Assembly (NCBI RefSeq): GCF_000612585.1
Contig: NZ_JFCA01000064.1
Coordinates: forward strand, 1-36,575
Source: Pseudomonas sp. CHM02
GTDB lineage: Bacteria; Pseudomonadota; Gammaproteobacteria; Pseudomonadales; Pseudomonadaceae
Direction: 5' to 3'
Length of the DNA: 36,575 bases
This document shows, piece by piece, positions 9,026 through 17,492 of this stretch. The notes under the pieces are model-generated. The model worked only from the letters and a program-made list of their open reading frames with translations, had not been told where the DNA came from and did no database searches. Made by a program: the position numbers and the translations under genes. Positions within the stretch are counted from its first letter, which is position 1, and each line of letters begins with the position of its first letter.

Positions 9026-11040
9026 TTGACGATCACCATGATTGGTTTCTGGGTGCCCGGGTCGATCTGCACCCGTCCGGCGTTCAGCAGGTAATAGGAG
9101 CCTTCCTTGCCTGGGACCGGCATCAATGGCATGTCCTCAAGCTGGCTGACAGGGATCTTGCTGGCCTTGGCCATGCCCTCGATCTGCGTGTCTACGGACT
9201 TGTTGAAGTCATCGTCGCCCATCCCGTAAGGCTTGATCACCTTGGCGCCGGCCCGTTCAGCAACACCACCGGTTGCCATGTCGAACGCAGCCGTGGCGGT
9301 CTTTTTGTCAAGGTCGTCACCCTCGTCGTACTTCAAGCCCTTCGCCGCTGCAGTGCCCGCGTACAGGGACTTGAACGCAAGATAGGCCTGTTCGCGCTGT
9401 GGCGTGCCAGGGGTGAGCGATGCGCCCGCATGCTCGTCGAAGGCATCCCGGAAAAACTTGTCTTTGGGCATTGGTACTGATTTGTCTGCCAGCACCTTGG
9501 CGCCGGACAGCAAGGTGCGCGGTACGTCGGTGCCGTCGGCGCCCTTGAGCCCGCGAAACTGCGCCATACCCGCAAGCGTGGCAATTGGGTCATCACCAAC
9601 AATCGGCTTGAGAGCGGCGGCAAAGGCGGCGCCCGATGGCGATGATCCAGCAATGGCACCGAATACCTGCAGCTTGGTGCTGTCGTCAGCCTGCTTGACC
9701 ATGGCCGACAGCATCACCTGTTCTTCTGGCTTCCATGGGTTTCGGCTCACATCGGGTCCATAAGCCTTGCGCACGGAGTCGACCACGTCGAAGCGCTCCG
9801 CGATCTGATCGCCCAGCTTCTGCTGGCCCTCTGGCGTAGTAACGCCAGAAATGTCCAACGGCGCCACATCGGCGCCGGTTCGCATTGCGTTGAAGGTCAG
9901 CGGGTTGTCACGCATCAGCTTCGCGTTGTTGTCGAGCGCGGTCTGCAGGCGGGTCAGGTTGGCTTGCTCGGCCACACTTGCACCCTTTGACTGCATTTGT
10001 AGGCGCTGCTGATCAATGTACTGTTGGGCGACCGCCGGCGGCTGGCGCAGCAACCCCTGCACCTGTGTCATTTCCTGCATGCGGGTATTGAACTCACCAG
10101 CGGCGGACGTACCGGACAGAGCGGATTTCCACCGTTGCTGATCTGCTGGCGTAGGAGGCACGCCGGTTGCGGCCTGGCGATCCATCTGCGTGAGGATGCG
10201 CTCAGCCTTCATTTCGCGCATTTCAGCCTGGCGTTGCTGGTGTTCCTGCACCTGGAATATTCGTCCGGTAACGGTGTTGAGCAACTGATTACGCTTCTCT
10301 GGGTCCAGCTTGCCGGCGTAAAAACCATCCTCGGCGGTTAGATCGTGCTCGACCTTCTTGAGGCTACCCAGGCTTTCCCGCGATTCGATAACCCGCTGGG
10401 TGGCGTGGGTGGTCCAGTTGTTATCCTTGAACTGCTGCTTTTTGCTGGCCCAGGCCTCACCAAATGCCAGGTGTCCGGCGGCGTCCACGTCCTCAACATC
10501 CATGCGAGCGTTGATCTGCTCGACGTTCGCGCCGGGCATTGCGGCGTCTTTCCCCAGCATATCCATGCGAGAAGCCAGGTCACTCTGTGCTGACAGAATT
10601 CGCCCCTTCGCCACGGATGCCTGGATATTGGCCATGCCCCCCAACTGGATGCGCTTGAGCGAATTTCCGATTTCGCCTTGCTGGGCAGCGTCAAGTCCGG
10701 GTGTGTCGATGGGATCGAGCTTAGACACTGCCGCGTTGTAGGCTTCTGGCGCCTTGTCATAGGACAGCTTGCCCACGCGAATCTGTTCGTCTAAGTCCGT
10801 GGCAATGGTCTTGATCTGCGATTCACGATCGATCAGCGAGTTGCTGGCCTTGACCCGTGCAAGCGCCTGATCTTCCTTGGTCCGCTGGTCGATCATGTTC
10901 AAGCCAGCATTCACGATGGTGTCGGCAGTCTGTTGCGAGGCGCGGTTTTGCTGCGACTGATCGACAGCAATGACGCGATTTTGGGCAACCTCGGTTTGGA
11001 CGTTTGGCTGTCCGAACCTGCCAAGAGGAATCTGTGCCAT
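9022..11040 (-). CDS. Internal virion protein (gp15-like position)
   Basis: A 672-residue, largely helical and Gln-rich protein following the small Ala-rich internal protein, as gp15 follows gp14 in T7. It probably forms part of the ejectosome that carries DNA across the envelope. No signal peptide, transmembrane helix or enzyme motif is visible. The N-terminus (MAQIPLGRFGQPNV) is a common opening in podophage internal proteins. The gene abuts its upstream neighbour at 11040 and overlaps the next one by 4 bases, so translation is coupled through the whole ejection cassette. Confidence 0.65.
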   Translation of the reverse strand: MAQIPLGRFGQPNVQTEVAQNRVIAVDQSQQNRASQQTADTIVNAGLNMIDQRTKEDQALARVKASNSLIDRESQIKTIATDLDEQIRVGKLSYDKAPEAYNAAVSKLDPIDTPGLDAAQQGEIGNSLKRIQLGGMANIQASVAKGRILSAQSDLASRMDMLGKDAAMPGANVEQINARMDVEDVDAAGHLAFGEAWASKKQQFKDNNWTTHATQRVIESRESLGSLKKVEHDLTAEDGFYAGKLDPEKRNQLLNTVTGRIFQVQEHQQRQAEMREMKAERILTQMDRQAATGVPPTPADQQRWKSALSGTSAAGEFNTRMQEMTQVQGLLRQPPAVAQQYIDQQRLQMQSKGASVAEQANLTRLQTALDNNAKLMRDNPLTFNAMRTGADVAPLDISGVTTPEGQQKLGDQIAERFDVVDSVRKAYGPDVSRNPWKPEEQVMLSAMVKQADDSTKLQVFGAIAGSSPSGAAFAAALKPIVGDDPIATLAGMAQFRGLKGADGTDVPRTLLSGAKVLADKSVPMPKDKFFRDAFDEHAGASLTPGTPQREQAYLAFKSLYAGTAAAKGLKYDEGDDLDKKTATAAFDMATGGVAERAGAKVIKPYGMGDDDFNKSVDTQIEGMAKASKIPVSQLEDMPLMPVPGKEGSYYLLNAGRVQIDPGTQKPIMVIVK

Positions 11041-11570
11041 TAGGCAGCCCCCCCAACTTTGGACGCTGAGCCATTGGCCGAAGCCTTCCAGCCCGACATG
11101 GCCAGGGAAGCACCAGTGTTCAGCACGCTACCAATGGATTGGGCGTTGGCGTTGGCACGAGCCTGGTTTCCCACCGACCGATAGTTGCTCGCATCAACGG
11201 AGCCGCGCGCTTTCTGCGCCTGGCCATTGAAGATGGTCAACACCGCGTCTTCCTCGGCATTGCCGATGATTTCCTCGTTGATGTTGATCGCGGATCCTTC
11301 GCCGGTCTCCACGCCGGAGCCTGCCAGCGCGGCATTGGCCTCGCTCGCCTGGTTACGGGCAAGGCGCCGGATTCGGTCAGCCTGCACCGTAGCAGCGCTT
11401 GCAGCCGCATCAGCGTCAAGCTGGGACTGTTTGGCCTGGGCGTCGGCGGTCTCCTGAGCCTGCTTGCCCGCTTGCTGGGAGGAATAAACGGAATACGCCG
11501 TGCCCGCGACAGCAGCCGCGGCAGCGATGTATCCACCATATGCAGCCATAAACGCAGCGCCGGCGGCCAT
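11040..11570 (-). CDS. Small internal virion protein (gp14-like)
   Basis: A 176-residue protein. The N-terminal third is a hydrophobic Ala/Gly/Tyr segment (residues 1-27), followed by Gln/Ala-rich coiled coil (QQAGKQAQETADAQAKQSQ) and a low-complexity C-terminus. This composition and its place before the two large internal proteins fit the T7 gp14 role, the ejected protein thought to form the outer-membrane pore. The start was chosen at the ATG preceded by GGAG with 8 bases spacing; the longer upstream frame only overlaps the acetyltransferase gene. The A of that ATG is the last base of the acetyltransferase stop. Confidence 0.68.
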   Translation of the reverse strand: MAAGAAFMAAYGGYIAAAAAVAGTAYSVYSSQQAGKQAQETADAQAKQSQLDADAAASAATVQADRIRRLARNQASEANAALAGSGVETGEGSAININEEIIGNAEEDAVLTIFNGQAQKARGSVDASNYRSVGNQARANANAQSIGSVLNTGASLAMSGWKASANGSASKVGGAA

Positions 11571-12019
11571 TATTTGATCTCCATTTGAAAGAGGGGCGCG
11601 AACACTTCGAACCCCAATGATCGATACAGATTCGATGTGCCTTCGACGTTGAGCTTGGTGCCGATACCCAACTGCACATGGCGGGCGCCACGGATGCGAG
11701 CCCACTCGACAAAGGCCAAGATCAGCCGGCGTGCCGTAAACCCGCTACGGCGTGATGGCTCGATAAATACCGAGTAGTCGTAGGCGATGGTTTCTTCGCT
11801 GAACCATTGATCAACGATGCCGCCGGCCATACCGCCGACAATGTCTCCATTGATCTCGGCCACGAACACCACACCGTTGTGCCCGTTGATCAGTTCATGC
11901 AGAAACGCCGCCGACTTCTCGGGGGAGAACGCGAGTTCGGAATAGCTGCTGATGTCGTGCAGCATGGTGCCCAGCTCGATCAGCCGGGGTACGTCGGAGT
12001 GCTTCGCGGCTCTGATCAT
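11570..12019 (-). CDS. GNAT-family N-acetyltransferase
   Basis: A 149-residue acetyltransferase of the GNAT fold, which moves an acetyl group from acetyl-CoA to an amine. The N-terminal MIRAAKHSDVPRLIEL is a typical strand-helix opening. Motif A lies around residues 83-100 (VFIEPSRRSGFTARRLI), with RRSGFTA as the CoA-pyrophosphate loop. The C-terminal LYRSLGFEVF is motif B. Its length is close to normal for a single-domain GNAT. It lies inside the virion cassette between tail tube B and the first internal protein, so it may act on a virion or host protein early in infection. The substrate is unknown. Confidence 0.85.
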   Translation of the reverse strand: MIRAAKHSDVPRLIELGTMLHDISSYSELAFSPEKSAAFLHELINGHNGVVFVAEINGDIVGGMAGGIVDQWFSEETIAYDYSVFIEPSRRSGFTARRLILAFVEWARIRGARHVQLGIGTKLNVEGTSNLYRSLGFEVFAPLFQMEIK

Positions 12020-12027
12020 GTCGGGCC

Positions 12028-14178
12028 TCAGTCGTTAAAGGACATTTTCTTGATGACGCACAGCAGGTGGAACGGCAGTGGCTGGTTTTGCTCGATGACC
12101 AGGGAAGCCTGGCCGCGATCCCATCCAAGGTTCTCCATGCGGTGATCGCCGGTGAACAGCACAGGCGGCTTGTCCAGGGCCTGCGAGCCCAGGTTGCGGA
12201 ATGCCACAGGCTGTCCGTTGATCTCGCAGCCAGTTGTCTGGAGGAAGCGCAGGGTGATTTCAGCAATGCGCATGCTGTTGCCCTGGGCGCTGCCGGTGTT
12301 GCCCTGGACTTCTGGTGTCAGAGTCTTGATTTGGGTCTTGAATGGCAGGCCGATCTGCACGGCGAAGGCATTGCGCGGGATGGTCACTTGCCCGCCGGTG
12401 ACAATCTGCTGCTGCATCACCACGCCATCGGCGACGATGTCGACAGTCTTCCCTTCCAGGTGGGCCAGGCCGCTCCACACTGTTGCGCCTGGGCCGCTGA
12501 CGGCGGATATTCCGCAATCAACCCGAATGCCCGATGTAAAGCGCTCGACGTAGCGGGTTTGCACCCCATTGACAGTGCGGCGCACGATGGCCCACATCTG
12601 TTCGCCGGTAGCCGTGGGGATCGAGGCGACCGATTCAAACTGGCCATCGGTGATCTGGCGGGCCCATCCCACCACATCCTGGTCACGGTCGACGGTAAGT
12701 GTGGCGATCACGCCATCAGCGCGCACCAGGAACAGAACTGATTCCGGCTCTTGCTGGTAGGCCATATCGACGATGCCGGTCTCTGTGGCGTGCTCAGACA
12801 GCACGGACATATCTGGTGCGCCGTAGGCGTCGGAGTCGTACTTGTAGGCCATGGCGCGCAGCTTGCGGCCTGCCCGCTGCATGAAATACAGCTCGTTACC
12901 GATCCGGACGGGCTTGACGTTGTTGCAGCCGTACACGGATTGGTTCTTGACCTGGATGTTGGTCGGCGTGATTGGCTTCTCGACACCCCCGGTGAGGCTG
13001 AACTCGCCGCCGTACGTCAATGCAATCAGGGCCTTGATCTGGGCCATGTGGGTGATTGGGTTGATCTGGTCGCTCGATACGGTGAACGACATGGCGTCGT
13101 CGTCTTTGGTGCCCAGTTCGAAATTCAGGTACTCACCAGTGCGTGATTCCCAGATGGTCTGGGGGTAGTTCGGTGAGCCAGCAGCGGCCAGCCGCTGTTC
13201 GTGCAGAGTGCCGGTGGAGGGGTAACCGTCAATGTCGTTCCACACCGAACCCTCAACGGACCAGGCGTTCGCAGGGGATGCCACCGCCGACGTGATGGCG
13301 CCGCGCACGATTCCGGAAACAACCGTGGTGCTTGATACGGACTGAATCTCCACCAGACCGCTGTTGACCTTCACAAACTTGCCCACGTCATCAGTGCGCC
13401 ACCCGGCCGCGCCGAGGGTCAGGCTGATGATTCCACCCACGGTGCCCACGGCGCTTGGGGTAAGGGTTGTCTGCGGCGACCCCTTGATCGACCAGGCCGT
13501 CATGGGCGTGACCGGGAATACAGTGATCACCTGCACGGTGGCTACGGTCGCATTCACAACGGCGGTGATCTTGGCGATACCTCCGCCCGACCAGATCTCG
13601 CGGCCCACATCAGCCGCCAGGAAGGCGGAAACAGACGACGTGAACGTGCGCCCGGTGCCCACGGTTACATCGCTGATGGTCGCCGAGGTGGTGAAGCTGA
13701 TGCCCTTCTCGTCGAAAGGCTTGGTCACGAACGGCGCCGGGGCCAGGCTCCACTGCAGATCCGCGATACGGCGCAGGCGGTTGATCGGCACCTGGGTGTT
13801 GAAGATGAACATCGTGTCGGCGCCCTGCACGTAATCAATGGTGCTGAGCATTGCCTCGGTGTAGGGGCTTACCAGTTCAATCCCGGTGTAGGTGCCGTCC
13901 GGGTAGAAGATCCGCACGTACAGGTCGCCAAACTCGCACATGTAGGCCTGGGACTTGTTGAACACGTAGGGGATAAGGCGGGATCGTTTAGCGGGAAATT
14001 TGGTGGTGGCCGAATACAGCGTACCGTCGCGTCGGGTGCAGCCACCGTGCACCAGGGGCCAGGCGTTCTGGATGATCTCGGCGCCGTTCTGGTACCGGGC
14101 GATATCGACACGGCCCAGCATGCGCGGGGAAAGCTCGCCAGCCGTGAAGTTGGTTTGGTTGATCGTCAGGCGGGCCAT
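12028..14178 (-). CDS. Tail tubular protein B-like nozzle protein
   Basis: A 716-residue beta-rich tail protein following the tail tube A gene. Its N-terminus (NFTAGELSPRMLGRVDIARYQNGA, partial) is the hallmark of the nozzle or stabilisation proteins of T7-like and BPP-1-like podophages. They assemble as a hexamer at the tip of the stubby tail and bind fibres. The body is rich in Thr, Val and Gly, as expected for beta-propeller-like folds. The start overlaps the stop of the preceding gene. No enzyme motif is visible. Confidence 0.8.
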   Translation of the reverse strand: MARLTINQTNFTAGELSPRMLGRVDIARYQNGAEIIQNAWPLVHGGCTRRDGTLYSATTKFPAKRSRLIPYVFNKSQAYMCEFGDLYVRIFYPDGTYTGIELVSPYTEAMLSTIDYVQGADTMFIFNTQVPINRLRRIADLQWSLAPAPFVTKPFDEKGISFTTSATISDVTVGTGRTFTSSVSAFLAADVGREIWSGGGIAKITAVVNATVATVQVITVFPVTPMTAWSIKGSPQTTLTPSAVGTVGGIISLTLGAAGWRTDDVGKFVKVNSGLVEIQSVSSTTVVSGIVRGAITSAVASPANAWSVEGSVWNDIDGYPSTGTLHEQRLAAAGSPNYPQTIWESRTGEYLNFELGTKDDDAMSFTVSSDQINPITHMAQIKALIALTYGGEFSLTGGVEKPITPTNIQVKNQSVYGCNNVKPVRIGNELYFMQRAGRKLRAMAYKYDSDAYGAPDMSVLSEHATETGIVDMAYQQEPESVLFLVRADGVIATLTVDRDQDVVGWARQITDGQFESVASIPTATGEQMWAIVRRTVNGVQTRYVERFTSGIRVDCGISAVSGPGATVWSGLAHLEGKTVDIVADGVVMQQQIVTGGQVTIPRNAFAVQIGLPFKTQIKTLTPEVQGNTGSAQGNSMRIAEITLRFLQTTGCEINGQPVAFRNLGSQALDKPPVLFTGDHRMENLGWDRGQASLVIEQNQPLPFHLLCVIKKMSFND

Positions 14179-14759
14179 TATCCGTGTGCCCCAAAGCGAG
14201 CCGCGTACAGGCGCTCATCACCCAGGGTCTGCGGGGGATCTTCCTGTCCATCAACGGCGCGGGCGACCTTTTTGGCCATGGCCAGTTTCTGTTCGAAAGC
14301 GGCCTGCAGAGCGGATGACTGGGTGATCGGGTAAGCCATCGCGCAAGCCATTGCCAGGGTGAGCAGCCCCACCAGGCTAGCGTCCCAGGTGTTCTCTACT
14401 TCGTTCAGGTACACGTAGCGCAGCTGCAGCGACGTGGCATCGGCAAGGATGCTGCGGCCCTCAACCAGGTAATCGATCTGGATACCAGCCTGCCCTACCT
14501 CCAGCACGCGCAGGAAGTCGGCCGGCAGTTCGAACTGGTTGGCGTAGCCGAATGCCGGGGGTGTCGCGTCAGGCGCCAGCAGCACGCGCTTGATGGTGCA
14601 GTTCCACGGATGGGTGCGCAGCAGGTCGTCACGGATCGTCGGATACAGGTTGGCCGCCAGCTTCGCCCGGTCTAACGGCTCGTTGAAATCGTTGATGGTC
14701 TGGGCTCCCAGCATCAACAGGGCGTTGGAGCAGATCGAAACGCCGGTCGCCATGCTCAT
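14178..14759 (-). CDS. Tail tubular protein A-like adaptor
   Basis: A 193-residue protein matching the T7 gp11 / tail tube A pattern: N-terminal ICSNALLMLGAQTINDF, then LYPTIRDDLLRTHPWNCTIKR, and PADFLRVLEVG. Twelve copies are expected to form the adaptor ring between portal and nozzle. GGAGG with 6 bases spacing precedes the ATG at 14759; a second ATG two codons on is less well placed. It is the first gene after the intrinsic terminator that follows the capsid and cement genes, so its expression probably depends on readthrough. Confidence 0.85.
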   Translation of the reverse strand: MSMATGVSICSNALLMLGAQTINDFNEPLDRAKLAANLYPTIRDDLLRTHPWNCTIKRVLLAPDATPPAFGYANQFELPADFLRVLEVGQAGIQIDYLVEGRSILADATSLQLRYVYLNEVENTWDASLVGLLTLAMACAMAYPITQSSALQAAFEQKLAMAKKVARAVDGQEDPPQTLGDERLYAARFGAHG

Positions 14760-14772
14760 GTAAAACCTCCAG

Positions 14773-14801
14773 ATAAAAAGACCGGGGCACAGGGCCCCGG
14801 T
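14773..14801 (-). terminator. Intrinsic terminator after capsid/cement genes
   Basis: On the minus strand an 8-bp perfect stem (ACCGGGGC/GCCCCGGT) with a 5-base loop is followed by CTTTTTAT. It lies between the cement gene stop and the tail tube A start. It would end part of the transcripts after the two most abundant virion proteins, like the terminator after gene 10 of T7. Confidence 0.85.
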
Positions 14802-14832
14802 AAGTTGTTTGCCTTCCTTGGCGGCCCGTGAA

Positions 14833-15294
14833 TCAGTTTTGGCCGGCGTACTGAGCTACCAGGGTGATGACTTGACCTGCTTGCAGTGCAGCGCCAGCAA
14901 CAGTGGAGAGCAGTTCGCTTTGATCTGTGGCCAGCCCCTGCTGGGCGACCGACACTTCGAACAGAGCGCCGTTGGCGAATTGGGCTTCGGCCGCCGCGCT
15001 ACCAGCAGCAGCTACCGAGGTGGCAGCCAAGTAGCGGGCTTGGGACACCGGATCCCCCAGGTTGATGGTGGAGGATGCAGCGCCGCCGCCGAAATAAAGC
15101 TTGGTGCCGGGCATCAGGCGAGAGCCGAACGGCAGCAGGCCCCAGCTGATCTTGTCACCGATGGCCACACCACCAGCAGGAACGGTGTAGGTGCTGACGA
15201 GGATTTGAATGTCAGCGCCTTGCAGGTTGGGTTTAACCAACTGCTGCGGGAGAGCCGCGCGTGCGGCCGAGACGGAAGCTAATACGATTGCCAT
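14833..15294 (-). CDS. Probable capsid cement/decoration protein
   Basis: A 153-residue Ala/Gly/Val-rich protein directly downstream of the major capsid gene. It has beta-strand-like segments (IQILVSTYTVPAGGV, KISWGLLPFGSRL) and no enzyme motif. In the BPP-1 phage group the equivalent gene encodes a jelly-roll cement protein that clamps capsomers from outside. Position, size and composition fit, but the family identity is inferred. An intrinsic terminator follows the gene. Confidence 0.6.
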   Translation of the reverse strand: MAIVLASVSAARAALPQQLVKPNLQGADIQILVSTYTVPAGGVAIGDKISWGLLPFGSRLMPGTKLYFGGGAASSTINLGDPVSQARYLAATSVAAAGSAAAEAQFANGALFEVSVAQQGLATDQSELLSTVAGAALQAGQVITLVAQYAGQN

Positions 15295-15338
15295 GGTTTG
15301 AAACTCCTAAGCGGGGAAAGGGGTAAGGCCGAAGCCGC

Positions 15339-16205
15339 TTACGCGGCCTCGGTTACTGCGATCTCAACCACCTTTTCTTCCTCGACACGCACCGCGCCGA
15401 TGGACATTTTGGCGTAGACGCGGACGTTGAAGCCCTTGCCTGGATCCTCGCCTACCTTGGTGGTGATATCGGCGCCCTTGCCCAGGGTGACGCCCGACTT
15501 GGCCCATGCGTACAGGCGGCGGGTGCTGCCGTCGTATGGGGTGCGCTCAGACGGAATCCAGGTGAAGCCCATCCACTTGCCTTCTACGTCGCCTTCCTGC
15601 AGGAACTTGCCAGCCATGTAGTCGGCACTGGTCAAGGTGGCGTCGGCCAGGATGTCGGCAGCGGCGGCGGCGGTGTAGGTGATGAACAGTTCTTCACCGT
15701 TGTGGTTGTCGGCCTCGTTGCGACGGAACAGTTTGCGAGCCTGGATGATCTTGGCCTTGGTCAAGCCAGTGCCGCCCACGACAATTTTCTGGGTGGCAGG
15801 CAGGATGATGTTGCCGGTGGTGGCGCGGGAGTTGCCGCCCATCGAGGCAATAACCACGTCATCCTTGGCGCGGTTCAACGAACTGACCATGGCCTTGACG
15901 TAGTCCGAAGTCGGGTCAACCAACATACGGATCTTGTCTTGGTCGTCGATCATGTCGCCATCGTCCCAGTCGAACAGGTCCACAAAGCGCGTGCTGTGTG
16001 GTTGATCGTTGATTGGGGTGTCAGCGTGACGCTGGGTACGGCGTTGCGCGGTACGCTGGCCGAGACGGTTGATCGACTTCGACATGCCAACGATGTTCGG
16101 CTCGATGGTCACGTGCGGCTCGAAACGGGACTGCATTTGCTGGGCAACGTGGCGGAAGTTATCCGCGAACTGCTGAACAAACGCTTCGGTGATTTGCTGG
16201 GACAT
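15339..16205 (-). CDS. Major capsid protein
   Basis: A 288-residue head shell subunit. Residues 1-60 resemble the N-terminal arm of the phage capsid family seen in BPP-1-like podophages: QQFADNFRHVAQQMQSRF, then GQRTAQRRTQRHADTPIND. The central part (IRMLVDPTSDYVKAMVSSLNRAKDD, partial) and ITYTAAAAADILAD are further marks I associate with this group. The start was placed at MSQQ because GGAG lies 9 bases upstream and the longer frame has no similarity. It is preceded by a leader of about 170 bases with a 10-bp hairpin and by late repeat copy 3, and is followed by the cement gene and a terminator. Confidence 0.82.
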   Translation of the reverse strand: MSQQITEAFVQQFADNFRHVAQQMQSRFEPHVTIEPNIVGMSKSINRLGQRTAQRRTQRHADTPINDQPHSTRFVDLFDWDDGDMIDDQDKIRMLVDPTSDYVKAMVSSLNRAKDDVVIASMGGNSRATTGNIILPATQKIVVGGTGLTKAKIIQARKLFRRNEADNHNGEELFITYTAAAAADILADATLTSADYMAGKFLQEGDVEGKWMGFTWIPSERTPYDGSTRRLYAWAKSGVTLGKGADITTKVGEDPGKGFNVRVYAKMSIGAVRVEEEKVVEIAVTEAA

Positions 16206-16321
16206 TCGATGCACTCCAATGCAGATAAGGGATTGCCTGCCGGGTGTCCGCATCGCGGGCCGGTATTACCTGGCGTGCATCGGCTTTGCTGCGCCTCGGG
16301 GCTTTCCGGGTGTCTGCGTGC

Positions 16322-16358
16322 CATCGCAGGCCGGCCCATTGCTGGGATGCCTGCGATG
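16322..16358 (-). other. Strong hairpin in the capsid mRNA leader
   Basis: A perfect 10-bp inverted repeat (CATCGCAGGC/GCCTGCGATG) encloses a second 4-bp stem (CCCA/TGGG). It lies within the 200-base non-coding leader between the scaffold stop and the capsid start. No U-tract follows on the minus strand, so it is not an ordinary terminator. A direct repeat CCGGGTGTC lies on the plus strand at about 16237 and 16305. Possible roles are mRNA stabilisation, processing or translation control. Confidence 0.6.
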
Positions 16359-16373
16359 TTTGTGCATGGGGGG

Positions 16374-16393
16374 TGTCGGTTTCCCGACTATTT
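16374..16393 (-). repeat. Late-region repeat element, copy 3
   Basis: Minus strand reads AAATAGTCGGGAAACCGACA. It starts 11 bases after the scaffold stop codon and lies about 170 bases upstream of the capsid start, at the head of the structured leader. The inverted repeat GUCGG-GAAA-CCGAC is intact. Confidence 0.78.
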
Positions 16394-16404
16394 GAAGCGG
16401 GGCG

Positions 16405-17244
16405 TTACAGGCGGGATTGCTGCTTGCTGTATTTGCGGTTGTACATCTCGTCCAATTGGGCCTGGATGCCTGGGCGCTTCGGATCGTGAGGTGGCAAAGC
16501 TTGGAGCTGGCTGCGCAGTTCTGCCGTCTTGACTGCAAAGTCGGCTTCGTTGACCTGGGCGCCACCGTTGATGGCGCTGTCTTCCTTGAGTTCCTTGCCG
16601 ATGTTGGCGGCAAACGCGATGAAGTCGGGATCCTTCCCGTATTTATTCATGAGAACTTCCAAGTTCCCCGGCTTCCCTGGCTCGCTGGCGAAAGCTTCGG
16701 CGGCCCGGTAAGAGGATCGAAGGTTGCCAGCCATTGCCTGCTCGCCACCCCAGGCATCCTTGAGGGTTGCAATGCATTCGTCGCGATCAAGCACGGCAGC
16801 GCCACCGATAAGGTTTGGCGCGGCCTTCATGTATTCACCAATGACGTACTCGACCTGATCATTGGTAAGGCCCTTGGCGTGTGCGCCCTTCAAGAATGAC
16901 TGCGTGTCAGGATCAGCCTTGAACTCATTCCAGTCGAAGCCCTCGACGCCTTCCAGCTTGACCGTGTACTCATCGGCGGTCTTGGGCGGCACATCACCAG
17001 AGCCCAGGCGGGTTTCGAGATGCTTGTACGCTTCGGCAACCTTGCGGCTCGACGCTTCCAGATCAAGGGTGCCGTCCTCTTTGTTGGTCCGATACTTCTC
17101 GGGGATGAAGTCGGGCGCGGCACCGGTGGCCAGCAAAGAATCAGCAGGCGGTGTTGCTGGGGGTGTGGCGATCGAGCCCGGTTCGCCCTCGGTGGTTTCA
17201 GCCATGAAAAAATGGCCCAGGCGGCCATGGATAAACATGTTCAT
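16405..17244 (-). CDS. Putative scaffolding protein
   Basis: A 279-residue acidic, helical protein between portal and capsid genes, the place of the internal scaffold in T7-like phages. It has a Pro/Ala/Thr-rich N-terminus, repeated charged helices (EASSRKVAEAYKHLETRL) and a basic C-terminal tail (MYNRKYSKQQSRL), the usual capsid-binding end. Motif FIPEKYRTNKEDGTLDLEASSRKV is common to podophage scaffolds. AGAGGA is well placed for ATG 17244; a Met 13 residues on (MAETTEG) starts the typical scaffold sequence but has no ribosome site. Confidence 0.75.
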   Translation of the reverse strand: MNMFIHGRLGHFFMAETTEGEPGSIATPPATPPADSLLATGAAPDFIPEKYRTNKEDGTLDLEASSRKVAEAYKHLETRLGSGDVPPKTADEYTVKLEGVEGFDWNEFKADPDTQSFLKGAHAKGLTNDQVEYVIGEYMKAAPNLIGGAAVLDRDECIATLKDAWGGEQAMAGNLRSSYRAAEAFASEPGKPGNLEVLMNKYGKDPDFIAFAANIGKELKEDSAINGGAQVNEADFAVKTAELRSQLQALPPHDPKRPGIQAQLDEMYNRKYSKQQSRL

Positions 17245-17246
17245 CG

Positions 17247-17492
17247 TTATTCCTCTTGCTCGTTGGGATCGGCTTGGACGCCGTTGGCGCGGTTGATGCG
17301 GTTTACAACGTGGTCCAGGACTTCACGGGCCCCGGCCTGTTTGTAAGTGGTGAGGATGGCGTCGATACCACCGACGGTGCAGGCGTTCTTGGCGAAGCGC
17401 TGCAACAGCAGCTCAAAGCACATGGCGCCTTCGCGGTGATCCTCGAATACGCGTTTGAACATCGCGTCGATCTGTTCGGGTGTCATGCTCAT
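17247..17492 (-). CDS. Small conserved virion-region protein
   Basis: An 81-residue helical protein between portal and scaffold genes. Its start overlaps the portal stop as ATGA, and its stop lies 2 bases before the scaffold start, so all three are translationally coupled. It has no signal peptide or transmembrane helix. I do not recognise the family. Position suggests a minor head or assembly factor. Confidence 0.6.
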   Translation of the reverse strand: MSMTPEQIDAMFKRVFEDHREGAMCFELLLQRFAKNACTVGGIDAILTTYKQAGAREVLDHVVNRINRANGVQADPNEQEE

